Assembly: GCA_033762815.1 (NCBI GenBank)
Contig: JANRLF010000002.1
Location: forward strand, 62,001-126,000
From: JANRLF01 sp033762815
Lineage (GTDB): Bacteria; Bacteroidota; Bacteroidia; Chitinophagales; CAIOSU01
DNA length: 64,000 nucleotides
Reading direction: 5' to 3'
The translations under genes were made by a program, and so were the position numbers. The notes below the pieces were generated by a model. It ran no database searches and had not been told where the DNA came from. It saw nothing but the letters and a program-made list of their open reading frames with translations. Of this stretch, positions 53,418 through 61,457 are shown piece after piece. Within the stretch, counting starts at the first letter, position 1. Each line of letters opens with the position of its first letter.

Positions 53418-53947
53418 TGCGACTGTTAGTTATAGGATTATCGTTTTTAGCTTTGGCTGGTTTTGCCCTGCCCGATTGGGTGATTGACCAAGAAGTTTCG
53501 GGCGTTACTTTCCAGGTGCGCAGCTGGGGCCTATTTACCGTTAAGGGCTCATTTGCGGCACCCGAAGGTGTTATCCATTTTGATGAGGATGATTTGGAAC
53601 ATAGTTATTTTGACGTGAAACTAGCAGTGGATTCCATACAAACGGGCAACCGTAAACGGGACAAGCATCTGTTAAAACCCCACTTCTTTGATAGCCATAA
53701 GCATCCCTATATTACCTTTAAATCCAACAAAATATTGCGTACTGCTGATGGTTTTGAAACCACTGGTACACTCACTATAAAAGGCATGAGTAAACCCATT
53801 ACTATTCCTTTTGAGTTTTTCAACCATGGCGATAACGGCTTTTTTGTGGGTACCATGGAAATGAACCGTACCGATTTCGGAGTGGGGCACAGCTTCCTGA
53901 TAGGGAAAACCGTGCAGATAAAAATTGCGGTAACTGTGGATAGGTAA
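53417..53947 (+). CDS. YceI-family periplasmic lipid-binding-like protein
   Basis: A 176-residue protein with a signal peptide (ends GFALP, ~19) and a YceI lipocalin-like barrel. Motifs are TFQVRSWGLFTVKGSFAAPEGVIHFD, DSIQTGNRKRDKHLLKPHFFDSHKHPYITFKS and MEMNRTDFGVG. YceI proteins bind isoprenoid-type ligands in a barrel. The ATG at 53417 shares one base with the kinase stop (TGATG). It converges with the DUF433 gene 13 bp away. Confidence 0.92.
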   Translation: MRLLVIGLSFLALAGFALPDWVIDQEVSGVTFQVRSWGLFTVKGSFAAPEGVIHFDEDDLEHSYFDVKLAVDSIQTGNRKRDKHLLKPHFFDSHKHPYITFKSNKILRTADGFETTGTLTIKGMSKPITIPFEFFNHGDNGFFVGTMEMNRTDFGVGHSFLIGKTVQIKIAVTVDR

Positions 53948-53960
53948 ATGAGGAAAAATT

Positions 53961-54206
53961 TCATGAAGCCTTGCTGTAAGGAATATATCTTTCATGCATT
54001 GCTTCGGAGGCAAATGCCAGCGCTTGCAGTATATCTTCTCGCTCTAAGTAAGGATAGTCTTTCAATAACTCTTCCAAGGATACGCCACTTGCGAGATAAT
54101 CCAATATAGTGGCTATAGGCATGCGCATTCCTCTAATGCATGGTTTTCCGAAACACACATCGGGATTAATGGTTATTCGATTATAAGTAGGGTGTACCAA
54201 TTGCAT
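53961..54206 (-). CDS. DUF433 (VapB45-like antitoxin) protein, orphan
   Basis: An 81-residue DUF433 protein: RITINPDVCFGKPCIRGMRMPIATILDYLASGVSLEELLKDYPYLEREDILQAL shows the family's winged-helix layout, with the conserved GKPCIRG turn and the ADI/DIxxAL helix. DUF433 proteins usually act as antitoxins beside a DUF5615 (PIN-like) toxin; no such gene lies within several hundred bases on either side. The ATG at 54206 is chosen over an upstream TTG. Confidence 0.85.
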   Translation of the reverse strand: MQLVHPTYNRITINPDVCFGKPCIRGMRMPIATILDYLASGVSLEELLKDYPYLEREDILQALAFASEAMHERYIPYSKAS

Positions 54207-54279
54207 ATACAATAGTAACAATTAAAAGCAGAGGGAACAAGTTCAAGCTATTTGTAAATTAGTGCCATGTTATCGGACA

Positions 54280-54519
54280 GTGGAACCTAACCCTAAAATA
54301 TTGACGCAAATCATCACCATGAAAATGCCTTATGGCAAGTTCAAGGGCACACTCATTTATCAATTGCCCGTGTGGTATTTGGAGTGGTTTGCCCGCAAGG
54401 GATTTCCGCAAGGCAACCTAGGCGTGCTATTGGAAACGGCCTATGTCATTAGAACCAATGGGCTGGATTATCTGCTACAGCCATTGATAAAACAGTCGCC
54501 TAGCTCTTCTCAAACCTGA
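54280..54519 (+). CDS. DUF3820-family small protein
   Basis: A 79-residue protein whose core MKMPYGKFKGTLIYQLPVWYLEWFARKGFPQGNLG matches DUF3820, a family of small proteins with a characteristic M-P-x-G-K-x-K-G start and YLxWF motif. Function is unknown. No ATG precedes the domain by the usual ~14-residue arm; GTG at 54280 (giving MEPNPKIL) fits best, and GTG at 54262 or ATG at 54319 are alternatives. Its 3' end overlaps the convergent DUF4783 gene by 20 bp. Confidence 0.75.
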   Translation: MEPNPKILTQIITMKMPYGKFKGTLIYQLPVWYLEWFARKGFPQGNLGVLLETAYVIRTNGLDYLLQPLIKQSPSSSQT

Positions 54520-54895
54520 TTTCCTGAATGAAATAAGTGGTACCTTTCTGCTTTACATATATGTAGGCTCGAAAGTTGCCATTGCTGGTACTCAATGTAC
54601 CAATACCATACTGCGAACCTTGGGTACTATTGCCTTTATGGATAAGGCTAAAGGCAGTAGGCGGGTTTTTGCTAAAAAAGTCGCGCAGTACCATTTCGGC
54701 TTGAGCCTTACTATATACCCCTTCGGAATTATAGACAGTAATTTCGACACTGCTGTCAAAATATTTAGCCACTTCCTTGGCATTGCCGGTTTGAATTGCC
54801 ATGCTGATGCTCTCCAAATTTTGGGCCCTCAGGGTACCAAAAGGCAGCAGCAGCAAGGAAAAGAACGACAAGGCAAGTATCAACTTAGATTTCAT
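54500..54895 (-). CDS. DUF4783 exported protein
   Basis: A 131-residue exported protein with a signal peptide (ends TLRAQ, ~24). Residues ~30-128 form a DUF4783 (NTF2/cystatin-like) domain: IQTGNAKEVAKYFDSSVEITVYNSEGVYSKAQAEMVLRDFFSKNPP, with the AxxVLxxFF helix and the terminal strand YIYVKQKGTTYFIQEIRFEK. Function is unknown. An ATG seven codons upstream (54916) is possible; the ATG at 54895 starts directly with a basic n-region. Confidence 0.88.
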   Translation of the reverse strand: MKSKLILALSFFSLLLLPFGTLRAQNLESISMAIQTGNAKEVAKYFDSSVEITVYNSEGVYSKAQAEMVLRDFFSKNPPTAFSLIHKGNSTQGSQYGIGTLSTSNGNFRAYIYVKQKGTTYFIQEIRFEKS

Positions 54896-55062
54896 CGAAG
54901 TAAAATTTTCATTCATCAGGTCGAAATATTATGCCAACAAAAAAGCCGTTTGCACGGTCGGATTGCTTTACTTTGCGGAAGACAGAATTCAGATGGTTTC
55001 CGACTTTGAAGTTATGGCTTTTCAACTGATTTTTATTATTCGCAGTGCTAATTTTATATGAT

Positions 55063-55620
55063 ATGTGGCTATCGAAAAAACTGATATTGATAGGAATAGG
55101 CTGTATGGCCTTGTGTTTTGGCTCATGTGGCGGGGGTAAAGGAGATTTTACATCGGGCTACTTTGATATCAAACCTTTTGTGCAACAAGAAGCGCAGCAT
55201 TTGGCCCAACAAAATATAAGCGTATTGAAAATCGCCTACTTAGACGGTAAAGAGGAGAAAAAGCAAATGCAGTTTTCACTGGATGCCTGGCAATCAGAAT
55301 TGGCCCCCTTCAATGAAGCGGATATTGATAAGCCTGCTTTCGTGCAAAAGTACAGGGTAGATACCCTTACGATGGATAGTAGTACCTGCATTTCTTATAC
55401 CGCTACTGAAAAACACCAACGTACCCGCTGGATGAAGGTTTTCTTTAAAGATGGAAAAGCTTTCCGTACTGAAGCCTTTTTGGAAGCAGATAATCCTTTT
55501 TACAAATCGCAGCAGACGCTGGTATATGATCATACCAAGGGCTATTCAGTAACTGGTAGCCAAGATATTCTAATATTGGGAAAGGATAATTTTAAAGTAG
55601 AAGGGCAATTTATACCTTAA
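55063..55620 (+). CDS. Conserved-looking lipoprotein of unknown function
   Basis: A 185-residue putative lipoprotein: the ATG at 55063 begins MWLSKKLILIGIGCMAL and leads to a lipobox FGSC (C22), followed by a Gly-rich spacer. The mature part contains DIKPFVQQEAQHLAQQN, VDTLTMDSSTCISYTA and a beta-rich end (YSVTGSQDILILGKDNFKVEGQF). I recognise no enzyme or binding motif. An earlier in-frame TTG (55045) would precede a charged stretch, so the ATG is preferred. The stop lies 4 bp from the convergent DUF3276 stop. Confidence 0.7.
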   Translation: MWLSKKLILIGIGCMALCFGSCGGGKGDFTSGYFDIKPFVQQEAQHLAQQNISVLKIAYLDGKEEKKQMQFSLDAWQSELAPFNEADIDKPAFVQKYRVDTLTMDSSTCISYTATEKHQRTRWMKVFFKDGKAFRTEAFLEADNPFYKSQQTLVYDHTKGYSVTGSQDILILGKDNFKVEGQFIP

Positions 55621-55624
55621 GTAA

Positions 55625-56092
55625 TTACCACTTAAGGTCTTCTTCGCTAAAATCGTCTGAAATAGAAGGAGAGGGCGCAGGAGCTACTTTAGGGGCTTCT
55701 TCTTTAACTTCCACTGGTTTTTCCGCTACCGGTTTATGCTCTGTAGGGCGAAACTCGTCGCGTTCTTCATAATCGTCGCGGTACTCATCATCCTCATCAT
55801 CATACTCTTTGCTAAATTCGTCAAAGTCGTATTCCGGAAGCAAGTCTTGCTTCACGTGATTGATGGTATTGGTCAAGGCCTCCATAAATTTGTTGAAATC
55901 CTCCTTGTACAGGAAAATTTTATGCCTGTCATAACCATCGTCATTGAACTTCTTCTTACTCTCGGTCAGAGTGATATAATAGTCGTTCGACTTGGTTGTC
56001 CTGACATCGAAGAAATACGTCCTTCTGCGGCCTGCTCTGATGGTCTTTGAATACACTGCAGGCGATTTCTTTCTATTGTCATCGTGCTCCAC
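55625..56092 (-). CDS. DUF3276 PUR-alpha-like nucleic-acid-binding protein
   Basis: A 155-residue protein. Residues ~13-90 (YSKTIRAGRRRTYFFDVRTTKSNDYYITLTESKK, IFLYKEDFNKFMEALTNTI) are a PUR repeat as in DUF3276 and Borrelia BpuR, which bind single-stranded DNA/RNA. The rest is a low-complexity acidic tail (YDDEDDEYRDDYEERDEF) followed by Pro/Val/Glu-rich sequence. The start is GTG; the next in-frame codon upstream that could matter is a stop two codons before. Probable role in RNA or DNA binding; target unknown. Confidence 0.88.
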   Translation of the reverse strand: MEHDDNRKKSPAVYSKTIRAGRRRTYFFDVRTTKSNDYYITLTESKKKFNDDGYDRHKIFLYKEDFNKFMEALTNTINHVKQDLLPEYDFDEFSKEYDDEDDEYRDDYEERDEFRPTEHKPVAEKPVEVKEEAPKVAPAPSPSISDDFSEEDLKW

Positions 56093-56153
56093 TACAAATC
56101 ACTTTTGGGGTTCAGGTGGGAAAATTACTGAATGTTAATCGAAAATTAAAAAT

Positions 56154-57941
56154 TTAATCGAATATTCTATCCTCAATTTTCTGTCTTTCGTACATTTCGT
56201 AGTACAGTCCTCGTTTCTCCATCAATTCTTCATGGGTTCCCACTTCGGCTATGTGGCCATTATCTAGCACCAGTATTTGATCGAAATTAAGCAAAGAAGA
56301 CACCCTATGGGTAATGATTATGGCCGTTTTTTCCTTAAGGATGGTAGATAAGTTTTGCAAAATGGCTTTTTCGGTACTGGCATCCACTGCGGAGAGACAA
56401 TCATCCAATATTACTAATTGCGGATTTTTAATAAATGCCCTTGCAATGGAGATGCGTTGTTTCTGTCCACCAGATAAAGTAACGCCCCGCTCGCCCACGA
56501 TGGTGTCATACTGCTGGGGCAAGCCAAGAATATCGTGATGGATTACGGCATTCAAGGTGGCTTGCTGCACCTCTTCAAGGCTTTTGCCGTCAGAACCAAA
56601 AGCAACATTGCCGCTAACGGTTTCAGAAAAGAGAAACACATCTTGCGGTACATAGCCTACTTGCTGCCTCAAAGCGTTTAAATCAATTTTTTGTATGGGT
56701 ATCCCATCAATCGTAATGGTGCCTTTGTCGGCATCGTACATCCGCACCAGCAGGTCGGCAATGGTGGTTTTGCCACTGCCTGTTCTGCCCACAATGGCTA
56801 GTTTTTGGCCGGGCTTAATCTCAAAACTAATGTCTTTTAGCGCTTCAATGCCCGTATCGGGATAAGTAAAGCCCACATGGTGAAAAGCAATTTCTCCTTT
56901 CAAATGGAAAGGCTGTGTGCTATTCGACTTAATGGCTGGCTTTACACGCAAGAACTGATTGATCCGCTTTTGTGAAGCCTCCGCCCGTTGTACCAATGAA
57001 GCTACCCAACCTACCGCGGTAACCGGCCATGTAAGCATGGTGACATAAATCACAAACTCCGCAATATTGCCCGGGGTAATTGAGCCATTGATAACGCCCC
57101 TTCCCCCCACGTAGATGGTAATGATGGTACTAAGCCCAATCAACAGAAGCATGAGTGGGAAAAAGAAAGATTCAATTCTCGCACGCTCCAAAGAAATGTT
57201 CTTATAAGCCGCACTTTCTTTTTCAAAAGCGGCGTTAATAGGCTTTTCTTGTACATAAGATTTTATCACCCTGATACCTGAATAGGTCTCCTGTGCAAAA
57301 GTGTTAAGGTCGGCCAGCTTCTCCTGTATCTTCTCGCTTTTTTGGTTGATCAATACACTTACATAGTAAATCGATACGGAGAGTAGGGGTAGGGGCAATA
57401 GCACAAACAAAGTCAATTGGGGGCTAACGGCCACCATGGCCCAGATGGTCATTACTACCAGTATTACCATATTGATGCCGTACATGATGGCTGGCCCCAA
57501 ATACTCGCGCACCCTTGAAACGTCTTCGGTAATGCGCGACATCATATCGCCAGTGTTGTTGCGCTTGTAGAAGGCCAAGTCCAGCTCTTGGTAGTGGTTG
57601 TACAATTCATTTTTTAGGTCATACTCCACCAGCCGCGACATCACGATAATGGTTTGCCGCATAAAGTATAGGAAAACCCCTTTTAGGATGGCCAACAACA
57701 GCATCAGAATACCAAATATCAAGAGCCCTTGGCTAAGTAAGGTGCGGAAAGCCGACTGGGAAGAAAAACCATTGTACATACGATAGTACACAATGTTTTC
57801 CTTTACCAAATCAAAAGAATAGGAAACGATTTTGGGACCTAGGATACTAAAATAATTGGAGATAATGATGAACAAGGTGCCCAACGCTATTCGGTAGCGG
57901 TATTTGTAAAGGTACTTGTTAAGATAAGCAAGCTGCTTCAT
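56154..57941 (-). CDS. ABC exporter, fused permease-ATPase (lipid A/multidrug type)
   Basis: A 595-residue half-transporter. Residues ~15-320 contain six membrane helices (type 1 exporter); the ATPase domain follows with Walker A VGRTGSGKTT (385-393), Q-loop QVGYVPQDVFLFSETV, signature LSGGQKQR, Walker B VILDDCLSAVD and H-loop IITHRVS. Homologues export lipids, peptides or drugs, or flip lipid A; the substrate cannot be inferred. It functions as a dimer. It is divergent from nusB, which starts ~105 bp away. ATG start. Confidence 0.93.
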   Translation of the reverse strand: MKQLAYLNKYLYKYRYRIALGTLFIIISNYFSILGPKIVSYSFDLVKENIVYYRMYNGFSSQSAFRTLLSQGLLIFGILMLLLAILKGVFLYFMRQTIIVMSRLVEYDLKNELYNHYQELDLAFYKRNNTGDMMSRITEDVSRVREYLGPAIMYGINMVILVVMTIWAMVAVSPQLTLFVLLPLPLLSVSIYYVSVLINQKSEKIQEKLADLNTFAQETYSGIRVIKSYVQEKPINAAFEKESAAYKNISLERARIESFFFPLMLLLIGLSTIITIYVGGRGVINGSITPGNIAEFVIYVTMLTWPVTAVGWVASLVQRAEASQKRINQFLRVKPAIKSNSTQPFHLKGEIAFHHVGFTYPDTGIEALKDISFEIKPGQKLAIVGRTGSGKTTIADLLVRMYDADKGTITIDGIPIQKIDLNALRQQVGYVPQDVFLFSETVSGNVAFGSDGKSLEEVQQATLNAVIHHDILGLPQQYDTIVGERGVTLSGGQKQRISIARAFIKNPQLVILDDCLSAVDASTEKAILQNLSTILKEKTAIIITHRVSSLLNFDQILVLDNGHIAEVGTHEELMEKRGLYYEMYERQKIEDRIFD

Positions 57942-57985
57942 GATTCACTTTCCAACCAGCCTCAAGGCTTTCGGGCAAAAAAGCT

Positions 57986-57993
57986 TATTTTTG
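57986..57993 (+). promoter_or_regulatory. Candidate -7 box for nusB
   Basis: TATTTTTG at 57986-57993, followed by C, is an exact TAnnTTTG match 54 bp before the nusB ATG. No convincing -33 TTTG stands at normal spacing. Confidence 0.38.
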
Positions 57994-58047
57994 CCACTTC
58001 GGTTTACAATATTAATCAAATTCGCCCTATCTCCCTACGTTCTGAAC

Positions 58048-58989
58048 ATGCTAAGCAGAAGAAATATCCGAATTAAAGTGATGCAGACCATTTATGCCCA
58101 TGAAAGCGGCTCGTACAACAATATGGTCATTGCTGAAAAAGCACTGCTTAAAAGTATTCAGAATGCTTATACGTTGGCACTCTACAACCTTTATATAGTA
58201 CGGGAAGTTGCCTTGTATGCCCGCAAAGAAGCAAAGATGCGTGCCGCAAAAAAGCTGCCCAGCCAAGAAGACTTAAATTTCAATACCCGCATAGCGGAGA
58301 GTCCGCTGGCAGTTGCTTTGGAAAACAATACTGCGTTTAATGACTTGATAAAGGAGCATAAGGTGCACCTGATGGAAAGCGAGGAGGTGATTAAGTCCTT
58401 GTTTAAAAAGTTAATAGGTAGGCCTGAGTATAAACGGTATCTTGCCCAGCTTGCTACCCTAGAGAGCGAAAAGGGTATACTGTCAGTGTTACTAAACAAA
58501 GTAATGCTGCACGATGAACTGTATACCAGCCATGTAGAGGAATTGTTTACTAACTGGATAGATGACCAGGCACCCGTACTGTTCAAGCTCAACCAACTAT
58601 TGGGGGATGTGGATTTTGAAGCTGAAATCAGCAAGCGAGAAAGCTTTCAGCCCGATGAGGAAGACGAGGAGTTTGCCCGTGAATTGTTCAGCAAAACGGT
58701 GAGCAATGATGAAGATTTTGGGCAGCTTATTGCGCCCAAGCTACAAAACTGGGATTTGGAGCGGATAGCTTCTTTAGATATGATACTGATGAAAATGGCT
58801 ATCTGCGAGTTAATGTTCTTTAAGAATATCCCAATCAAGGTATCCATTAACGAGTATATCGATATTTCGAAAATATACAGTACGCCGAAGAGTAAGGACT
58901 TTATCAACGGGATTTTGGACAAGCTGATGAACCAACTCAAGAATGAAGGCCGTATCAAAAAGCAGGGTAGGGGTTTGATGGGGCAATAA
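58048..58989 (+). CDS. nusB: Transcription antitermination factor NusB, long form
   Basis: A 313-residue protein, about twice the length of E. coli NusB (139 aa). The C-terminal part holds the NusB helical bundle (NWDLERIASLDMILMKMAICELMFFKNIPIKVSINEYIDISKIYSTPKSKDFINGILDKLMNQL) with the typical INEYIxIxK...FINGILDxL motif; residues ~1-170 are a helical extension beginning LSRRNIRIKVMQTIYAHE. This extended type is normal for Bacteroidota. It acts in rRNA antitermination with NusE. The ATG at 58048 is used because the conserved LSRR..K.MQ.xYA start follows directly; an earlier in-frame start would extend over the promoter-like box. Confidence 0.92.
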   Translation: MLSRRNIRIKVMQTIYAHESGSYNNMVIAEKALLKSIQNAYTLALYNLYIVREVALYARKEAKMRAAKKLPSQEDLNFNTRIAESPLAVALENNTAFNDLIKEHKVHLMESEEVIKSLFKKLIGRPEYKRYLAQLATLESEKGILSVLLNKVMLHDELYTSHVEELFTNWIDDQAPVLFKLNQLLGDVDFEAEISKRESFQPDEEDEEFARELFSKTVSNDEDFGQLIAPKLQNWDLERIASLDMILMKMAICELMFFKNIPIKVSINEYIDISKIYSTPKSKDFINGILDKLMNQLKNEGRIKKQGRGLMGQ

Positions 58990-59003
58990 ATTTGCCCATT
59001 CCA

Positions 59004-60083
59004 TTACTTCATCACCTTTATCTTGTCATTGGCGGCCACACCATCCAACACTTCTACATTGATGCCGTCTGACAGACCAAGTTTTACCTTGCGTTTTTCG
59101 AACTGCTCGGCTGTTTTTTCCACTTCAACAAAAGCAGTGTCCTTTGAAAACTGTATATCCCTTTCAAGCACGGCCAGCACGCTATCGCGGCTTTCCAAAA
59201 TAATATCGGCATTGGCACTATAGCCCGCACGTATAAAATTTTTCTCCCCAGGTTGCTTTACAGCTGCTTTAATGGTAAACTGTATGGTGCCTTGATCCAC
59301 CACTCCCTTAGGCGAGATATATTCTAGCTTGGCATCAAAAGTTTTACCCTCAATCGCCCCAACGGTGATACGTAAATTCATGCCTTCTTTCACTTTCCCC
59401 ACTTCCGATTCATCAAGTTTTCCCTCAAAAATCAAGTCGTTCATATCCGCCACGGTAGCTATGGTAGTACCGTCATTGAAGGAATTGCTTTGTATTACCT
59501 GTGCACCTTCCTTTATTGGTACGTCCAATACCATACCGCTAATGGTAGAAGTAACAATGGTGGTTGTTTTCTGTTGTCTATTGGAAACCCCTTCTCGTAT
59601 CAACTGCAAATTGTTTTGGGCATTTTCCAAGTCTTCTTTACGCTGGTCATAATCAAATTTATATTGGTTGTATTCTACCTCCGATATTACCTTGGCTTTA
59701 TACAGTTGTTCCCTTCGCTTCAATTCTATATCCGCTTGCTGTAAGGCAATCTTTGCTTTGTTTACATTCGATTCGGCCGCATTCAGGTTCAGGTTCTCAG
59801 GTATCACCCTTATTTTGGCAATGGTTTGGCCTTTGGTCACATACTCTCCCGCCTGAACGTATAGTTTGTCCACGATACCTGAAATTTGAGGTTTTAAGGC
59901 CACTTCCCTGCGTGGATTGATGGCACCTGTTGCTACCGTTTTCTTTACGATAGTAGTTTTAAAGGGCGTGGTGGTCTCTGCCTTTTCAGGTGGGGCTTGG
60001 TTCTTTTGATACAAATAAAAGCCCACATAGATGAAAGACCCGACTATCAAAAGCAATACAATGGCGACAATAATTCTTTTCAT
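59004..60083 (-). CDS. MacA/HlyD-type periplasmic adaptor subunit
   Basis: A 359-residue membrane-fusion protein. One N-terminal helix (~4-23, VAIVLLLIVGSFIYVGFY) anchors it in the inner membrane. Next comes a barrel-sandwich hybrid/lipoyl part (NPRREVALKPQISGIVDKLYVQAGEYVTKGQTIAKI), a coiled-coil hairpin (~80-160; LNLNAAESNVNKAKIALQQADIELKRREQLYKA) and beta-barrel/membrane-proximal domains (GMVLDVPIKEGAQVI). It would link the two MacB-like permeases to an outer-membrane channel. No TolC-like gene follows; the gene converges with nusB at 14 bp. The start ATG is formed by the edge of the heptamer repeat at 60083-60138. Confidence 0.92.
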   Translation of the reverse strand: MKRIIVAIVLLLIVGSFIYVGFYLYQKNQAPPEKAETTTPFKTTIVKKTVATGAINPRREVALKPQISGIVDKLYVQAGEYVTKGQTIAKIRVIPENLNLNAAESNVNKAKIALQQADIELKRREQLYKAKVISEVEYNQYKFDYDQRKEDLENAQNNLQLIREGVSNRQQKTTTIVTSTISGMVLDVPIKEGAQVIQSNSFNDGTTIATVADMNDLIFEGKLDESEVGKVKEGMNLRITVGAIEGKTFDAKLEYISPKGVVDQGTIQFTIKAAVKQPGEKNFIRAGYSANADIILESRDSVLAVLERDIQFSKDTAFVEVEKTAEQFEKRKVKLGLSDGINVEVLDGVAANDKIKVMK

Positions 60084-60138
60084 TTACGATTTACGATTTA
60101 CGATTTACGATTTACGATTTACGATTTACGATTTACGA
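60083..60138 (-). repeat. Eight tandem heptamers (TTTACGA) abutting the adaptor start codon
   Basis: On the plus strand TTTACGA is repeated eight times without mismatch over 56 bp. The first T of the array is the A of the adaptor's ATG read on the minus strand, so the array runs directly into the start codon. It fills more than half of the 96-bp spacer between the second permease and the adaptor. Each unit contains TAA on the minus strand, so it cannot encode protein in any frame. Confidence 0.95.
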
Positions 60139-60179
60139 TTTTCCTCCTAAAAGACTAGCTGTATAGTTTTAATGGTTAA

Positions 60180-61457
60180 TTATTCACTTCTTAATGCTTT
60201 AATAGGATTAATGCTTACTGCTTTTATTGCGGGCATTAACCCCGCTAGGGCGCCAATGACCACCAGAATTATGGTGGCTTGCATAGCAATCCAAAAATCG
60301 ACCGTTGGGCTTCCAAAAAATACCTCTGTACCTGGTTCCTCACTTGGGGGCGCGCTATGAAGCAACATGTCCAAACCCTCCAAAATACCCACTGCCATTA
60401 CCAATCCAGCGGCACCGGCAATAAATGTAATGAACATGGACTCCTGCACAATCATGGATATAATGGACCATGGTGTGGCACCCAATGCTTTTCGAGTGCC
60501 TATTTCCTTCGTGCGTTCAGCTACTACTATCAGCATAATGTTGCTTATTCCAACTCCTCCTGCGAACAAGGTTCCAATGCTTACTAACCATACAAAGGCA
60601 TTGATGCCATCAAAGAGGCCTGCAAACTTTTTGGCTTCTACCTGTGCATTGAACGAACCGATAGCGCGATTGTCTTGCGGCGATATATCATGCTGCTCAG
60701 CCAACACTTTCCTTACCTTTGCCTCAGCGGTATCGGGATGCGAGCCCTCCGCAGTTGTCAACGCAAACCAGTGCAGTCGGTCAGCTTCATTGAAAGCCCT
60801 CTGGAAAGTGGTAAATGGAACAAAAATGGTGGACATATCCTGAACGGCCTCGCCAGCCTTTTTGGTGGTCTTAAACAGCCCAACTACCTTAAAATATACA
60901 CCCTGAATGCAAATGTAATCGCCAATGGGGTTTTCATGGGCTTGGAACAGTTCTTTCTGCACCTGTTCACCAATAACGCACACTTTGCGCCTTTCCAATA
61001 AATCGCCATTGTTAATGAAACGCCCTTGCTTGATAAGCATGTTCTGTACATATCTGAAGTCCGGGTAGTCTCCATATACGGAATAGTTGCCCGACTTAGT
61101 TTTGCGGGTAATGTTGTTGTTTTCGCCATACCCCCCCAATTGCAGCCTAGGCGCAATGATATCAATTTCGGGCACTTCATTCCTGATGGCGGTAATATCA
61201 GAGTTCTTAAACGAATAATCCCTGCCTGATTTGATGCCTTTGTAAGGAATGGTGGTACGCTGCGGCCATACGTACATACTGTTGACAGCATAGCCTGCAA
61301 ATCCTTCTTTCACGCCATTGGACAAGCCGGAGCCTAGGCCTAGAAGTATGATGAGTACAAAAATGCCCCAGCCAACCGCTAATGAGGTCAGAAAGGTACG
61401 CAGCAGATTCCTGCTGATGGTACCGATGATTTCCTGCCATTTATCGAGATCGAACAT
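60180..61457 (-). CDS. MacB-type ABC permease, second of a tandem pair
   Basis: A 425-residue permease with an N-terminal membrane helix (~20-45), a large periplasmic MacB_PCD domain (~50-250) and three C-terminal helices with the FtsX-like core (VERTKEIGTRKALGATPWSIISMIVQESMFIT). The beginning MFDLDKWQEIIGTISRNLLRTFLTSLAVGWGIFVLIILLG is nearly the same as the upstream paralogue. Domain order and length fit the MacB permease without its own ATPase. It should pair with the first permease and use the separate ATPase. ATG start. Confidence 0.92.
   Translation of the reverse strand: MFDLDKWQEIIGTISRNLLRTFLTSLAVGWGIFVLIILLGLGSGLSNGVKEGFAGYAVNSMYVWPQRTTIPYKGIKSGRDYSFKNSDITAIRNEVPEIDIIAPRLQLGGYGENNNITRKTKSGNYSVYGDYPDFRYVQNMLIKQGRFINNGDLLERRKVCVIGEQVQKELFQAHENPIGDYICIQGVYFKVVGLFKTTKKAGEAVQDMSTIFVPFTTFQRAFNEADRLHWFALTTAEGSHPDTAEAKVRKVLAEQHDISPQDNRAIGSFNAQVEAKKFAGLFDGINAFVWLVSIGTLFAGGVGISNIMLIVVAERTKEIGTRKALGATPWSIISMIVQESMFITFIAGAAGLVMAVGILEGLDMLLHSAPPSEEPGTEVFFGSPTVDFWIAMQATIILVVIGALAGLMPAIKAVSINPIKALRSE

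Noticed and set aside
53417..54916. Complete toxin-antitoxin pair with the DUF433 gene
   Set aside because: I looked for a DUF5615/PIN-like frame next to it on both strands and found only YceI, DUF3820 and DUF4783 genes.
57940..58047. N-terminally extended NusB starting at 57940
   Set aside because: The extension overlaps the divergent ABC transporter start and a promoter-like box, and the conserved NusB start begins at the ATG at 58048.
60083..60138. Heptamer array as a CRISPR fragment or an origin-type iteron array
   Set aside because: Units are contiguous without spacers and too short; no cas, replication initiation gene or DnaA boxes are nearby.
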